Positions 18,269 through 27,892 of a DNA stretch of 64,000 nucleotides are shown here, in pieces. The stretch spans positions 1,178,001-1,242,000 of the forward strand of contig NZ_CCSE01000001.1 in the NCBI RefSeq assembly GCF_000756715.1, in the 5' to 3' direction. The stretch is from Jeotgalicoccus saudimassiliensis. GTDB lineage: Bacteria; Bacillota; Bacilli; Staphylococcales; Salinicoccaceae. The notes under the pieces are model-generated. The model was not told where the DNA came from and made no database searches. It saw only the letters and a program-made list of their open reading frames with translations. The translations under genes were made by a program, and so were the position numbers. How positions within the stretch are numbered: position 1 is the stretch's first letter; every line of letters begins with the position of its first letter.

Positions 18269-18663
18269 GCCAGTCCACCTCTTATAATCCGGTTTTTAAT
18301 AATAGATTGAAACAGCTTTAAATTCAACGGTTTCACAAAGTAATTATCGACACCGAGATTCAGGGCGTAGAGCATATCTTCTTCTGTTTCGGAACGTGTC
18401 ATAAAATAGATGATCGATTTATTATCAAACGAACGAATATGCCCTGCAACTTCCAGTCCATTTTTCTTCGGCAGTATGTCGTTGACTATATATAGAGCGA
18501 AATTATCAACACCCTTTACATCCCTGATAAATTCATAACCGTCAGCATATGTGTATATATTAATTTGCGCATCCATTTTTATATCTTTAATCGTCCGGTA
18601 TATAATTTTCCGGAATAAATCATCTGGCTCAAGTATATAAATATCAACATTATTAACTGTCAT
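18265..18663 (-). CDS. stand-alone response-regulator receiver protein
   Basis: 132-aa single receiver domain with no output domain. All phosphorylation residues are there: the acidic pocket in ILEPDD, the phospho-accepting Asp in YIVNDILPKKNG, the switch Thr in FMTRSE and the Lys in YFVKPL. I use ATG 18663, 8 nt after AAGGA; an ATG at 18672 overlaps that site. It is first in the operon and overlaps the HEAT-like gene, suggesting it signals by protein contact, in the manner of CheY. No histidine kinase is nearby, so its kinase must be encoded elsewhere. Confidence 0.88.
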   Translation of the reverse strand: MTVNNVDIYILEPDDLFRKIIYRTIKDIKMDAQINIYTYADGYEFIRDVKGVDNFALYIVNDILPKKNGLEVAGHIRSFDNKSIIYFMTRSETEEDMLYALNLGVDNYFVKPLNLKLFQSIIKNRIIRGGLA

Positions 18664-18720
18664 GATTATCATCCTTCTTGTATAGATTAACGCTCATAGT
18701 AAGTATTATCTTTAAAATTA

Positions 18721-18749
18721 TTGCTAACTATCATTTACAATATTATACT
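18721..18749 (+). promoter_or_regulatory. predicted promoter of the cyclase gene
   Basis: TTGCTA at 18721-18726 and TATACT at 18744-18749, spacing 17 bp. It leaves a leader of about 50 nt before GTG 18809. It lies in the region shared with the divergent polysaccharide operon. Confidence 0.6.
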
Positions 18750-18808
18750 TTAAATAAAAAATGTATAGTTACATTTCCTGAAAAATGTTACAATTTGGAG
18801 GTTTTTCC

Positions 18809-19903
18809 GTGATTTTACAAGTGTTCACACTGGTTTGCGTAATGATGGCGCTTCAGGCAATTTATTATCAGATTAAAATCAGGTTAAAACTCGCAATGGC
18901 CAGCAATATTTATGAAAAAGTTTTGAGCGGGGTATTCAGTGCTTTAATGGCTGTAATACTAAGCTTTTATGCAATTGAGTTCTCATATGGCATATCGATC
19001 GGGCTGGCTGTGACAAGTCTTATAATCGGCTTAATATACAGCGGACAACTAACTTTTACTATCGGATACGTACTTTATGGTTTCTGGTATTTTCTTAATC
19101 CAAACGGCTCCCCTACACTGGATTTCTGGTCGTACCTAATTATCGGTCTGGTGCTTGTTTCAGTCAATCATCCCATCAGATATCTCTCTGTTTATTTTAA
19201 AGCGATAATTTCCGTAATCACGTATGCAGGTTTATCTGCATTTTTTATTTATCTGGTGAGCCGTGATATATCTTTCACCGCATTATCGATGTCTTTATAT
19301 ATTATTTTGGCCACAATTGGTGTTTTTGCAGGCGTAATATTAATCACCTATATGCAGAACTATAAAAAAATGTTTGATCAGATGGAATTTGAATCCATGC
19401 ATGATGCACTGACCGGTCTTTTAAACAGGCGTCATTTCAATCTGTGCATCAATGAACTGAAGCCTGAAAATTCTGTTTCAATGCTCATGCTGGATATTGA
19501 TAAGTTTAAAAATATTAATGACACATACGGTCACAGTGCCGGTGATGCTGTATTGCAGGCAGTTGCCACTGATTTGAAAAAAGAAATTACAGATAAACAT
19601 TCCATTGCAAGAACCGGCGGTGAAGAGTTTGCAGTAATTTTAAGAAAGAGTACGATGAATGAAGCTAAAGTTATTGCGGAAAATGTCAGACGTTCAGTAG
19701 AAGAACTGAATATAAATATTGATGAAATCGATCATCCTTTAAAAGTTACGGTTTCAATCGGTATCTCAAGTTACCCGGAAGAAACTGATTCGATTAAAAA
19801 CCTGTATGATACCTCTGATGAGCGTCTGTATTTTGCGAAGAAACTCGGCCGCAATCAGATCCAGTTCAGTACACCAAAAGAAATTCTCACCAAACTAAAA
19901 TAA
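18809..19903 (+). CDS. gdpS: membrane GGDEF protein, GdpS-like diguanylate cyclase
   Basis: 364 aa from GTG 18809, preceded by TTTGGAGG; an ATG at 18785 would place that site inside the frame. Five or six N-terminal helices (about residues 1-185, resembling a 5TM sensor) lead into a complete GGDEF domain at about 200-355. The signature is ARTGGEEF, an active-type A-site, and the metal-binding MLMLDIDKFKNIND is intact. The position of the inhibitory I-site carries TDKH rather than RxxD, so product inhibition is unlikely. It is divergent from the exopolysaccharide operon. S. aureus GdpS is reported to act without making c-di-GMP; activity here is not certain. Confidence 0.85.
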   Translation: MILQVFTLVCVMMALQAIYYQIKIRLKLAMASNIYEKVLSGVFSALMAVILSFYAIEFSYGISIGLAVTSLIIGLIYSGQLTFTIGYVLYGFWYFLNPNGSPTLDFWSYLIIGLVLVSVNHPIRYLSVYFKAIISVITYAGLSAFFIYLVSRDISFTALSMSLYIILATIGVFAGVILITYMQNYKKMFDQMEFESMHDALTGLLNRRHFNLCINELKPENSVSMLMLDIDKFKNINDTYGHSAGDAVLQAVATDLKKEITDKHSIARTGGEEFAVILRKSTMNEAKVIAENVRRSVEELNINIDEIDHPLKVTVSIGISSYPEETDSIKNLYDTSDERLYFAKKLGRNQIQFSTPKEILTKLK

Positions 19904-19936
19904 CCTCCCCGGTTTATACCGGAGAGATTATTTTTA
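19904..19936. terminator. terminator between gdpS and the thiolase gene
   Basis: CTCCCCGGT / ACCGGAGAG stem with one mismatch, followed by a T-rich run on the plus strand. It lies between converging genes. Confidence 0.75.
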
Positions 19937-21118
19937 TCTTACGTATTCAAATATTCCTGCTGCACCCATGCCGACGCCGATACACATTGTTACCATACCG
20001 TATTTCGATTCCGGTCTGCGTTTCATTTCTGACAGCAGTCTGGCGGTCAGCATTGCACCGGATGCACCGAGCGGGTGGCCGAGCGAGATTGCCCCGCCGT
20101 TCACATTCGTTTTCTCGATATCAAGCCCCGCTTTTCTAATCGATGCGACTGTCTGGGAAGCGAATGCTTCGTTCAGTTCGATTAAGTCCATATCGTCCAC
20201 CGTTAAGCCGGCCTGTTCAAGTACTTCCGGTATTGCATATGCCGGGCCGATCCCCATGATTTTCGGATCAACACCGACTGCTTTAAAGCCGACAAATCTC
20301 GCGATTGGCGTCACGCCAAGTTCTTTCACCTTTTCTCCTGACATCAGTACAACAAACCCTGCGCCGTCTGTCAGCGGAGCCGATGTCCCGGCTGTAACTG
20401 TACCGTCTGCTTTAAAAACAGTTCTTAGCTTCGCCAGTCCTTCCATATTCGTGTCCGGACGGATATGTTCATCAATTTTAAATTCATCTTTCGATACAAC
20501 CGGTCCTTCTTCGTTATATGACACTTTGTTCACTTCAACAGGAATGATTTCATCTTCAAATCTTCCTGCATCCAATGCTGCTTTCGCTCGCTGATGACTT
20601 TGCACTGCGTACGCATCCTGGTCCTCTCTCGATACTTTAAATTCTTCAGCGACCATTTCTGCCGTCAGACCCATCGGATAAGACACGCCCGAGTCCTCAT
20701 CCTGAAGCACCGGACTGTTCGTTGGTTCGTTACCGCCCATAGGTACGGCACTCATCAGTTCAACGCCGCCTGCCACTAACACATCGGCCTGTTTTGCCAT
20801 AATCTGATTCGCTGCGATAGCAATTGTCTGAAGCCCTGATGAACAGTAACGGTTTACCGTCTGTCCGGGTACTTCATTCGGCATACCCGCAAGCAGTGCG
20901 ATTGAGCGTGCTATATTCTGACCCTGCAATCCCTCCGGGAATGAGTTGCCGACTATAACATCCTGAACCATATCCGGACTGAATTTACCATCTACGCGTT
21001 TCAGCACACCTTTAAGCACCTGTGCTGCCACCTCATCCGGTCTGTCGTGGAACATTGCGCCGCCTTTTGCTCTCCCGGCAGCTGAACGTCCGTAAGCTAC
21101 TATATATGCATCCTGCAT
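19934..21118 (-). CDS. fadA: acetyl-CoA C-acyltransferase (3-ketoacyl-CoA thiolase)
   Basis: Last step of beta-oxidation: cleaves 3-ketoacyl-CoA with CoA to release acetyl-CoA. 394 aa, typical thiolase length. The acyl-accepting cysteine is Cys92 in NRYCSSGLQ, the histidine lies in NGGAISLGHPLGASG near residue 350, and the second cysteine in TMCIGVGMGAAG near 380. AAAGGATGA precedes ATG 21118. It is the promoter-distal gene of the five-gene fad operon and ends at a shared terminator with gdpS. Confidence 0.95.
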   Translation of the reverse strand: MQDAYIVAYGRSAAGRAKGGAMFHDRPDEVAAQVLKGVLKRVDGKFSPDMVQDVIVGNSFPEGLQGQNIARSIALLAGMPNEVPGQTVNRYCSSGLQTIAIAANQIMAKQADVLVAGGVELMSAVPMGGNEPTNSPVLQDEDSGVSYPMGLTAEMVAEEFKVSREDQDAYAVQSHQRAKAALDAGRFEDEIIPVEVNKVSYNEEGPVVSKDEFKIDEHIRPDTNMEGLAKLRTVFKADGTVTAGTSAPLTDGAGFVVLMSGEKVKELGVTPIARFVGFKAVGVDPKIMGIGPAYAIPEVLEQAGLTVDDMDLIELNEAFASQTVASIRKAGLDIEKTNVNGGAISLGHPLGASGAMLTARLLSEMKRRPESKYGMVTMCIGVGMGAAGIFEYVR

Positions 21119-21151
21119 TTAACTTCATCCTTTCCCTGTTCATACGTGTGA

Positions 21152-23410
21152 CTAATTACGGAGCGGTTTGCCCGTTTCAAGCATATGACTGATGCGTTCA
21201 TATGTTTTTTCTGTGTTTAAGAGCGCTAAGAACCTTTCTCTTTCAAGTTTCTGTAAATAACGCTGGTTTACATACGTATTACGCGGTACATCTCCGCCCG
21301 ATAACACTTCTGCAATTTTCAATGTAATTTCGTAATCGTGATCACTGATAAAGTTTCCAAGACGCTGCGCGTCGAGCATTCCTTCTGCAAGAGCTTTAAA
21401 GTCTTTACCAAGAGCAATATATTTGCCTTTCGGTTTAGGAATATAGTTCATTTCGGATTCCAGACGCGCTTTGTTTAAAGCAGCTTCCACACGTTTTTCA
21501 ACGTTCAGGATAATCGAATCCGTATCTCTTAAATAGCCGTAGCGTTTTGCTTCATATGCGTTGGTTGTTACTTTCGCCATACCGATATTTGTCAGTACTT
21601 CAGTCATCGACTGCTGCTTGTCATCGTGTTTATGGTTCGTACTTAATATGCGGTCCGACATTTCAGCGAGTCCGCCGCCGCTTGGCAGAAGTCCGACACC
21701 CGCTTCAACCATACCGATGTATGTTTCGCTCGCTGCGACTACAAATGGTGAGTGTAGTACTAATTCACAGCCGCCGCCGAGTGCCCTGCCCTGCACAGCG
21801 GTAACAATGGGTTTCAGTGAATATTTCATCCGGCTGAAACTTTCATGCAGTGTATCAATTGCAGGCCCGACCAACTCATCGACCTTTTTCATTTCATGTG
21901 CTTTTTTCATCATGTAAAGGTTCGCACCGACACTGAAATTTCTGCCGTCTGCGTACAGCACCATACTTGAAAAGCCTTCTGCCTCAAGTAAATCGACTGC
22001 TTCGATTAAATCTTTCGCAAAGCCGTCTGAAATAATATTATTGCCGCTCTGAAGTTTCAGCAGCAGCTGATCCGAGTGAACTACCGACAGGCTTGAGTCT
22101 TCGCGGTCCCAGATTTCACTTTCAATCAGTTCGCTGACCGGCGTCACACGTTCAATTGTTTCCCCTTCTGCATAAAATCCTTCAGTCCGGTTTTCAATCC
22201 ATTCCGGAAGCGCTCCAAGTTCTTTTTTCATACGGTCTTTAACACGTTCAAAGCCCATCATATCCCAGAGCTGGAACGGCCCTTTCTTCCAGTTAAAGCC
22301 CCATACGAGCGCACGGTCGATATCTTTATAATCCGCGGCTGCTTTCGGGACATTCAGTGCTGAATAATAGAAATTGTTGCGCATCGTCTCCCACATGAAC
22401 AGCCCCGCTTCATCGTCAGCATTGAAAATAACATCCATATTTGCTTTTAAGTCTTTCCCGAACTTCGCAAGAACCGGATACATCGGTTTTTCCTGTTCAA
22501 CATAATCATTAGTTTTCGGATCGAATACGAGAATTTTATTCTTCACTTTTTTATAAAAGCCCTGTTTGGTTTTTCTGCCGAGCGCTCCTGCTTCGACTAA
22601 TTTTTCAGCAATTTTCGTACTGCTGAAAAACTTCTCTTCTCCCGGCACCTGCTGCATGCCTTTTGTGACAGTTACTGCGATATCGATTCCAACGAGGTCA
22701 CTCAACCCGTAAGTTCCTGTGCCCGGACGGCCAATGGCTCTGCCTGTCAGTGCATCAGTATCGGAAATCGAAATCCCCTGTTCTTCTGCACGTGCCATAA
22801 TATCGTTCATCGTCTGTGTTCCGACACGGTTCGCTACAAACCCCGGTACATCGTTCGCCACAATAACACCTTTACCGAGTTTTTCTTCAGCAAACGTCTG
22901 TGCTGCTTTTACCGATTCTTCTGCTGTATCTTTCAGCGGAATGATTTCAACAAGTTTCATAATACGCGGCGGATTAAAGAAGTGCATACCGAAAAATCTC
23001 TTACGCTCTTCCCCGTCGAATACTTTTGCAATATACTCAATCGGAATACCGGAAGTGTTCGTTGCAAACAGTGCATTGTCCTTTGCCACAGCTTTTACTT
23101 TGTTCCAGACATTATGTTTAATATCGAGCTCTTCTTTAACTGCTTCGATGAAAATATCAGAATCATTTTCACCTTGCAGATCCTCTTCGAAGTTGCCGTA
23201 TGTTAAATTCGGAGCAAAATTCAAATCAAACAGATGAGGACGTTTTTTATCGGTAATCATCTCATATGATTTTCTCGAAATTTTGTTCGGATCTTTTTCA
23301 TCAATTACTATATCGAGTATTTTTACTTTTAAGCCTGCGTTAACGAGGAGGGCAGCGATCTGGCTGCCCATTACTCCCCCGCCAAGCACGGTTGCTTTTC
23401 TTATCGTCAT
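21152..23410 (-). CDS. fadB: 3-hydroxyacyl-CoA dehydrogenase / enoyl-CoA hydratase fusion
   Basis: Bifunctional beta-oxidation enzyme of 752 aa. The NAD-binding Rossmann motif LGGGVMGSQIAALLVNAG is at residues 8-25, followed by the dehydrogenase C-terminal domains; the crotonase/hydratase part is at the C-terminal end (GRALGGGCELVLH, then VEAGVGLLPSGGG, near residues 545-590). The domain order is thus dehydrogenase first, the reverse of E. coli FadB and as in Gram-positive FadB/FadN. GGAGGG precedes ATG 23410. It lies 33 bp upstream of fadA. Confidence 0.95.
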   Translation of the reverse strand: MTIRKATVLGGGVMGSQIAALLVNAGLKVKILDIVIDEKDPNKISRKSYEMITDKKRPHLFDLNFAPNLTYGNFEEDLQGENDSDIFIEAVKEELDIKHNVWNKVKAVAKDNALFATNTSGIPIEYIAKVFDGEERKRFFGMHFFNPPRIMKLVEIIPLKDTAEESVKAAQTFAEEKLGKGVIVANDVPGFVANRVGTQTMNDIMARAEEQGISISDTDALTGRAIGRPGTGTYGLSDLVGIDIAVTVTKGMQQVPGEEKFFSSTKIAEKLVEAGALGRKTKQGFYKKVKNKILVFDPKTNDYVEQEKPMYPVLAKFGKDLKANMDVIFNADDEAGLFMWETMRNNFYYSALNVPKAAADYKDIDRALVWGFNWKKGPFQLWDMMGFERVKDRMKKELGALPEWIENRTEGFYAEGETIERVTPVSELIESEIWDREDSSLSVVHSDQLLLKLQSGNNIISDGFAKDLIEAVDLLEAEGFSSMVLYADGRNFSVGANLYMMKKAHEMKKVDELVGPAIDTLHESFSRMKYSLKPIVTAVQGRALGGGCELVLHSPFVVAASETYIGMVEAGVGLLPSGGGLAEMSDRILSTNHKHDDKQQSMTEVLTNIGMAKVTTNAYEAKRYGYLRDTDSIILNVEKRVEAALNKARLESEMNYIPKPKGKYIALGKDFKALAEGMLDAQRLGNFISDHDYEITLKIAEVLSGGDVPRNTYVNQRYLQKLERERFLALLNTEKTYERISHMLETGKPLRN

Positions 23411-23459
23411 GAAGAACCCTCCAAATTATTTTATCTTTATACTTTCAGGACACCTTTCG

Positions 23460-24665
23460 TTAAATAAATGCTGAATCGCCTGTCAGTGCTCTGCCGATTA
23501 CCAGTGCATTTATTTCGTGTGTGCCTTCGTATGTGTATACAGCTTCAGCATCGGAGAAGAATCTTGCGATATCATATTCGGCAAGAATTCCGTTACCGCC
23601 GGTAATCCCGCGTCCCATCGCCACCGATTCGCGCAGTCTTAATGCATTCATCATTTTGGCTGTGGAAGTTGCCACTTCATCGTACTCGCCATTTTCCTGC
23701 ATTCGTGCCAGCTGTGCCGACATCGAAATCGCATGCGCCAGGTTCCCCTGCATCATCGCCAGTTTTTCCTGAATAAGCTGATACTTGCTGATTTCCTTAC
23801 CAAACTGTTTACGCTGTGTAACATAATCCAGCGTTGCACGAAGTGCACCTGCCATGGCACCGGTTGCCATGTAGGATACACCTGCACGAGTAGAGTAAAG
23901 GATTTTAGCAATATCTTTAAAGCTGTTAATATTCTGCAGCCGGTCTTCTTCTTTCACAATGACATTATCAAGGCGGATATTAGTATTCGGAATAATTCTC
24001 AGTGCAATTTTATTCTCAATTACATCGATATCGACGCCGTCCTGTTCCGGACGGATAATAAACCCTTTCGGTTTACCTGTATCCACATCTACTGCAAACA
24101 GCGGAATAACGTCTGATACATTGGCTCCGCCGATCCATTTTTTCGCACCGTTAATAATCCAGTTTTCACCGTCGAATTTAGCTGTCGTTTCAAGGCCGCC
24201 CGCTACGTCTGAACCGTGATCCGGCTCAGTCAGTGCAAAACATGTTCTCAGTTCATGCGACTGCAGTTTCGGAATATATTTCGCAATCTGTTCTTTTGAT
24301 CCGCCGAATAAAAAGGCATTGTGGCCAAGTCCCTGGTGTACACCCAGTAATGTTACAAGCGACACGTCAAAACGCGCGATTGTATACGACATAAAGAACT
24401 GGAACAGCTGGCTCGGTGTTTTGGCACCTTCACGCCCTTCAAACAGTAACGGATTTCTGAAGTAATTCAATTTACCCATATCATCGAAAAATTCTTCCGG
24501 CACTGTTGCATTCGCCCAGTGGTCATTAATTGAATCACGGTACTTGGACTCAAGCAGGTCATCGAGCTGTTTTAAAAATTTAACTTCCCCGTCAGTAAGT
24601 TCTTTCGCATTATTTAAAATATCCTCAGGATATAATTCTTTCAGTATCTGTTCTTTTTCCGTCAT
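23460..24665 (-). CDS. fadD: acyl-CoA dehydrogenase, glutaryl-CoA-dehydrogenase-like
   Basis: FAD enzyme that oxidises acyl-CoA to the enoyl-CoA at the start of each beta-oxidation round. The start at ATG 24665 is preceded by GCGGAGGG; a frame extended to 24701 adds 12 unlikely residues. 401 aa. The flavin/substrate loop CFALTEPDHGSDVAG is near residue 130, ITGGNGI near 350, and the catalytic glutamate is in TYEGTHEIN near 375. The symbol follows the S. aureus fadXEDBA naming, where FadD is the dehydrogenase, unlike E. coli. Confidence 0.93.
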   Translation of the reverse strand: MTEKEQILKELYPEDILNNAKELTDGEVKFLKQLDDLLESKYRDSINDHWANATVPEEFFDDMGKLNYFRNPLLFEGREGAKTPSQLFQFFMSYTIARFDVSLVTLLGVHQGLGHNAFLFGGSKEQIAKYIPKLQSHELRTCFALTEPDHGSDVAGGLETTAKFDGENWIINGAKKWIGGANVSDVIPLFAVDVDTGKPKGFIIRPEQDGVDIDVIENKIALRIIPNTNIRLDNVIVKEEDRLQNINSFKDIAKILYSTRAGVSYMATGAMAGALRATLDYVTQRKQFGKEISKYQLIQEKLAMMQGNLAHAISMSAQLARMQENGEYDEVATSTAKMMNALRLRESVAMGRGITGGNGILAEYDIARFFSDAEAVYTYEGTHEINALVIGRALTGDSAFI

Positions 24666-24716
24666 AGTCTTTCCCTCCGCTTTATATGATAACGCTTTCA
24701 ATTTAAGTTAAAAAAT

Positions 24717-26228
24717 TTATGCCACACCGTTTTCTTTAGCCTTCTCGTTCATTAAACGCTGAATTTCCAGTCTGTCAGGTTTAGCTGTCGAGTTTAATGG
24801 AATATCCTTCATTTCAAGATACAGTCTCGGAATCTTGTATCCCGCAATACGTTCTCTCACATGTTTGTCGAGTATTTCTTCGAAATTCTCTGTTTCCTCT
24901 GCTAGAACAATTGCTGCTGATACCGATTCACCATACTCCGGACTGTCGTAACCGACAACAATCGCTGAACGGACAATCGGATGTTCGGACAGTGCCGCTT
25001 CTACTTCTGAAGGCAGTACGTTTTCCCCGCCGGTAATAATCAGTTCTTTCTTACGGTTAACGATAAAGATATCCCCGTCTTCATCTTTTTTCGCAAGGTC
25101 TCCCGTCAGGAAATAACCGTTCTTAAATACTTTGGCTGTTTCTTCCGGTTTATTCCAATAGCCAGGTGTAACGTTCTTCCCTTTAACAGCAAGCTCCCCG
25201 ATTTCTCCGACGCCGACTTCGTTGCCGTCATCATCCAGCAGTTTGCTTTCTACGTACATAATAGATTTACCGATACTCATCGGCTTAACTTTAGAGTTAT
25301 GCGGTGTGTTTACCATTGTAAGCGGTGCTTCTGTCAGACCGTAACCGTTAATCAGCGTATGCCCCATGCTTTCAAATTTCTTCTGCACAGCCGGCAGCGG
25401 TGATGATCCGCCCTGAATCAGATACTTAATATTTTCAAAGTTTTTAATGTCAAAGTTATCCGCTACGAGCATACCGTAGTACATCGTTGGAATCATAATC
25501 AGGTAGTCCGGCTTGAACTGGCTCATCAGATCATTAAGCTGTGCACCGTCAAAGTAGCGGTGTAATACGAGTGTTCCGCCGGCCATAATTAACGGCAGTG
25601 CCGTATCATTCAGACCAAGTACATGGAATGTCGGTGTCGAGATAATCGTCGTCTGATCACCTGTCACCTTGTATGTCAGAGCTGCGTTAATCACATTCGA
25701 TACGAAAGACTCGTATGTGAACATTACCCCTTTCGGCATCCCCGTTGTACCGCTTGTATACATCAGTGAAGCAAGATCTTCACTTTCCACATCCACTGCT
25801 TTAAACAGGTTGTGGTTTTTTGGATTACAGATTTCATCGTACTCCGGTGAATCGATATCCATATGAAGCAGTTCATCCGGCGTCCCGGTTAAACTTTCCT
25901 TATGACGAAGCGAGTAGAAAATCATCTTAACGCCCGAGTCTTCAATAATGCTCTGTATTTCTTTCGGTTTTAAGCGCCAGTTAATCGGAAGATAGACAAC
26001 GCCCATCTTAAATGAAGCAAATAACAGGTCGAATATCGCCACGTCATTCGGTGCAAAAATACCGACAACATCCCCGCGTTTAATTCCCTGATCCTGTAAA
26101 TAGTGCGCTAAGTTATCAGCACGTGCGTTTAAGTCCTGATAAGACCACTTCGTCCCCTTCGCCGGGTCAATAATCGCTGCCTTGACTTCATCGTAGTCCG
26201 CTCTTGTTTTAATCCAGTCATAATTCAT
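24717..26228 (-). CDS. fadE: long-chain acyl-CoA synthetase
   Basis: Activates fatty acids to acyl-CoA with ATP. 503-aa ANL-superfamily enzyme: LMYTSGTTGMPKGV near residue 155, the NGYGLTEAP motif near 290, TGD with IVNRKKELIITGGENVLP near 375-400, and a C-terminal catalytic lysine in LNSTAKPDRLE. AAAGGGGAAG precedes ATG 26228. It is second in the operon. Name as in S. aureus fadXEDBA. The AMP-binding family is broad, but operon position supports the fatty-acid role. Confidence 0.92.
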   Translation of the reverse strand: MNYDWIKTRADYDEVKAAIIDPAKGTKWSYQDLNARADNLAHYLQDQGIKRGDVVGIFAPNDVAIFDLLFASFKMGVVYLPINWRLKPKEIQSIIEDSGVKMIFYSLRHKESLTGTPDELLHMDIDSPEYDEICNPKNHNLFKAVDVESEDLASLMYTSGTTGMPKGVMFTYESFVSNVINAALTYKVTGDQTTIISTPTFHVLGLNDTALPLIMAGGTLVLHRYFDGAQLNDLMSQFKPDYLIMIPTMYYGMLVADNFDIKNFENIKYLIQGGSSPLPAVQKKFESMGHTLINGYGLTEAPLTMVNTPHNSKVKPMSIGKSIMYVESKLLDDDGNEVGVGEIGELAVKGKNVTPGYWNKPEETAKVFKNGYFLTGDLAKKDEDGDIFIVNRKKELIITGGENVLPSEVEAALSEHPIVRSAIVVGYDSPEYGESVSAAIVLAEETENFEEILDKHVRERIAGYKIPRLYLEMKDIPLNSTAKPDRLEIQRLMNEKAKENGVA

Positions 26229-26245
26229 TTACATCTTCCCCTTTG

Positions 26246-27811
26246 TTAATGATTATTTTTAATAGATTGCGCTAACTTCCCCCATGTTTCTTTATACAGT
26301 TCATTGTCGATGATCTTTAAATCCTTTGAAATTAAAGGCTTAAAGTTCATCTGTGACAATACCTCTCTCTCCAGATCCAGACCCGGAGCAATTTCGATCA
26401 TTTCCATGCCTTCATCCGTCAGCTGGAACACCGCACGCTCGGTAACGTAATATACATCCTGACCAAGTTCCCTTGAATAACGTGCGTTAAAATCCATACT
26501 TTGCACGGTGTCGACAAACTTTTTGGAATGACCTTCTTCATCGATAACCAGCCCGTCATCTTCACAGTGCGATTTGCTCCCCACGACCATCGTTCCTGAA
26601 AAGATTAATGTTTTGATTGTCTGACTGATATCGATAAAGCCCCCGCTGCCGTTCATTCTTCTCCCAAATTTTGAAACGTTGACGTTGCCTTCGCTGTCGA
26701 TTTCAGCGAAACTTAAAAATGCTATATCGAGTCCCCCGTTAAAGATAAAATCCCAAGTCATGTCGTGGCGTAATCTCGCGTCGAGATTGTAGTTCATGCC
26801 AAAATGATTACCGCTGCCGATCATTCCCCCAAATATACCGGTATCGATATTCAATTTAACAAGATCTTCGGCCCTTTCCTCCCGAAGTACGTTGGACAGC
26901 TCGTTGTTAATGCCATAACCGATGCTGACAGCATGGCCGGGCTTTAAAAACTGGGCAGAACGCCTTAATATGATTTTTCTGGAATCAAACTTTAAAAACT
27001 TTTCCTTACTCTGTGTAATTCTGTGATGGCCGGATAAAGCGGGATCATAATATGTCTGTATCACCTGCTTATGATATTTTGGATTTTTGTTTACTACTAC
27101 GTAATCTACAAGCTCCGAAGGTATAAACACTTCACGCGGATTGAAACTGCCGTTCTCAATAACTTCCTTTACCTGAACGATGACCTTACCGCCATTCTGT
27201 CTCGCGGCAGAAGCTGCACTGAACCCTTCACCGAGATGGGATTCGTGATCCATAAAGATGTTTCCTTTCACATCGGCATATGTGCCTCTTAACAGACATA
27301 CATCAATCTTCGGAAAATCGTAATGCAGATATTCCTCGTTATTAATTTCAATTAAAGAAACTAAATCGTCACGGGTAATATCATTGACTTTGCCGCCGGA
27401 CATTCTTGGATCCACAACCGTATTCAAACCGATTTTAGTTATCATTCCCGGTGAAGAAGCCGCCTGTTCGCGGTAGGAAGTTGCGATAACACCCTGTGGC
27501 AGGAAGTAAGCTTCAATTTCGTTGTTTTTAATTGCTTCAACCGTTACAGGAGAAGCAATGACGAGGCTTGCAATAATTCTTTTGACCATGCCGCGCGATA
27601 CGAATGAGTCGAGATCAAACCCGTCATCAAAATCGCTGATATCATTCGACACGACAAAAGTTAAATTGTCAGTTCTGCTGTCTTCGTCATACTGTTCGGC
27701 AAGATATTTCAGCACTTCCATAGGTAAATTACCTGTGGATAACGCAGCTATTGAAATAACATCGCCGCTTTTAACAATATTTCTTAAATCGTTATATGAA
27801 ATAATCTCCAT
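26246..27811 (-). CDS. fadX: acyl-CoA:acetate (propionate-type) CoA-transferase
   Basis: Family I CoA-transferase of 521 aa with fused alpha and beta halves. It would move CoA between short-chain acids such as acetate and acyl-CoA. The catalytic glutamate lies in LSFAEIDSEGNVNVSKFG near residue 365, and the GSGGFIDIS motif follows. The oxyanion segment in the alpha half reads GLNTVVDPRMSGG. GGGAGA precedes ATG 27811. It is first in the fad operon, directly downstream of a cre-overlapped promoter. Confidence 0.92.
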   Translation of the reverse strand: MEIISYNDLRNIVKSGDVISIAALSTGNLPMEVLKYLAEQYDEDSRTDNLTFVVSNDISDFDDGFDLDSFVSRGMVKRIIASLVIASPVTVEAIKNNEIEAYFLPQGVIATSYREQAASSPGMITKIGLNTVVDPRMSGGKVNDITRDDLVSLIEINNEEYLHYDFPKIDVCLLRGTYADVKGNIFMDHESHLGEGFSAASAARQNGGKVIVQVKEVIENGSFNPREVFIPSELVDYVVVNKNPKYHKQVIQTYYDPALSGHHRITQSKEKFLKFDSRKIILRRSAQFLKPGHAVSIGYGINNELSNVLREERAEDLVKLNIDTGIFGGMIGSGNHFGMNYNLDARLRHDMTWDFIFNGGLDIAFLSFAEIDSEGNVNVSKFGRRMNGSGGFIDISQTIKTLIFSGTMVVGSKSHCEDDGLVIDEEGHSKKFVDTVQSMDFNARYSRELGQDVYYVTERAVFQLTDEGMEMIEIAPGLDLEREVLSQMNFKPLISKDLKIIDNELYKETWGKLAQSIKNNH

Positions 27812-27892
27812 ATTCTATTCTCCCGACATTGTTATATTCAGTTAAAACCTGAGCATATAACCCTTTCAATTTTTATCCCCTTCACTATTTCA

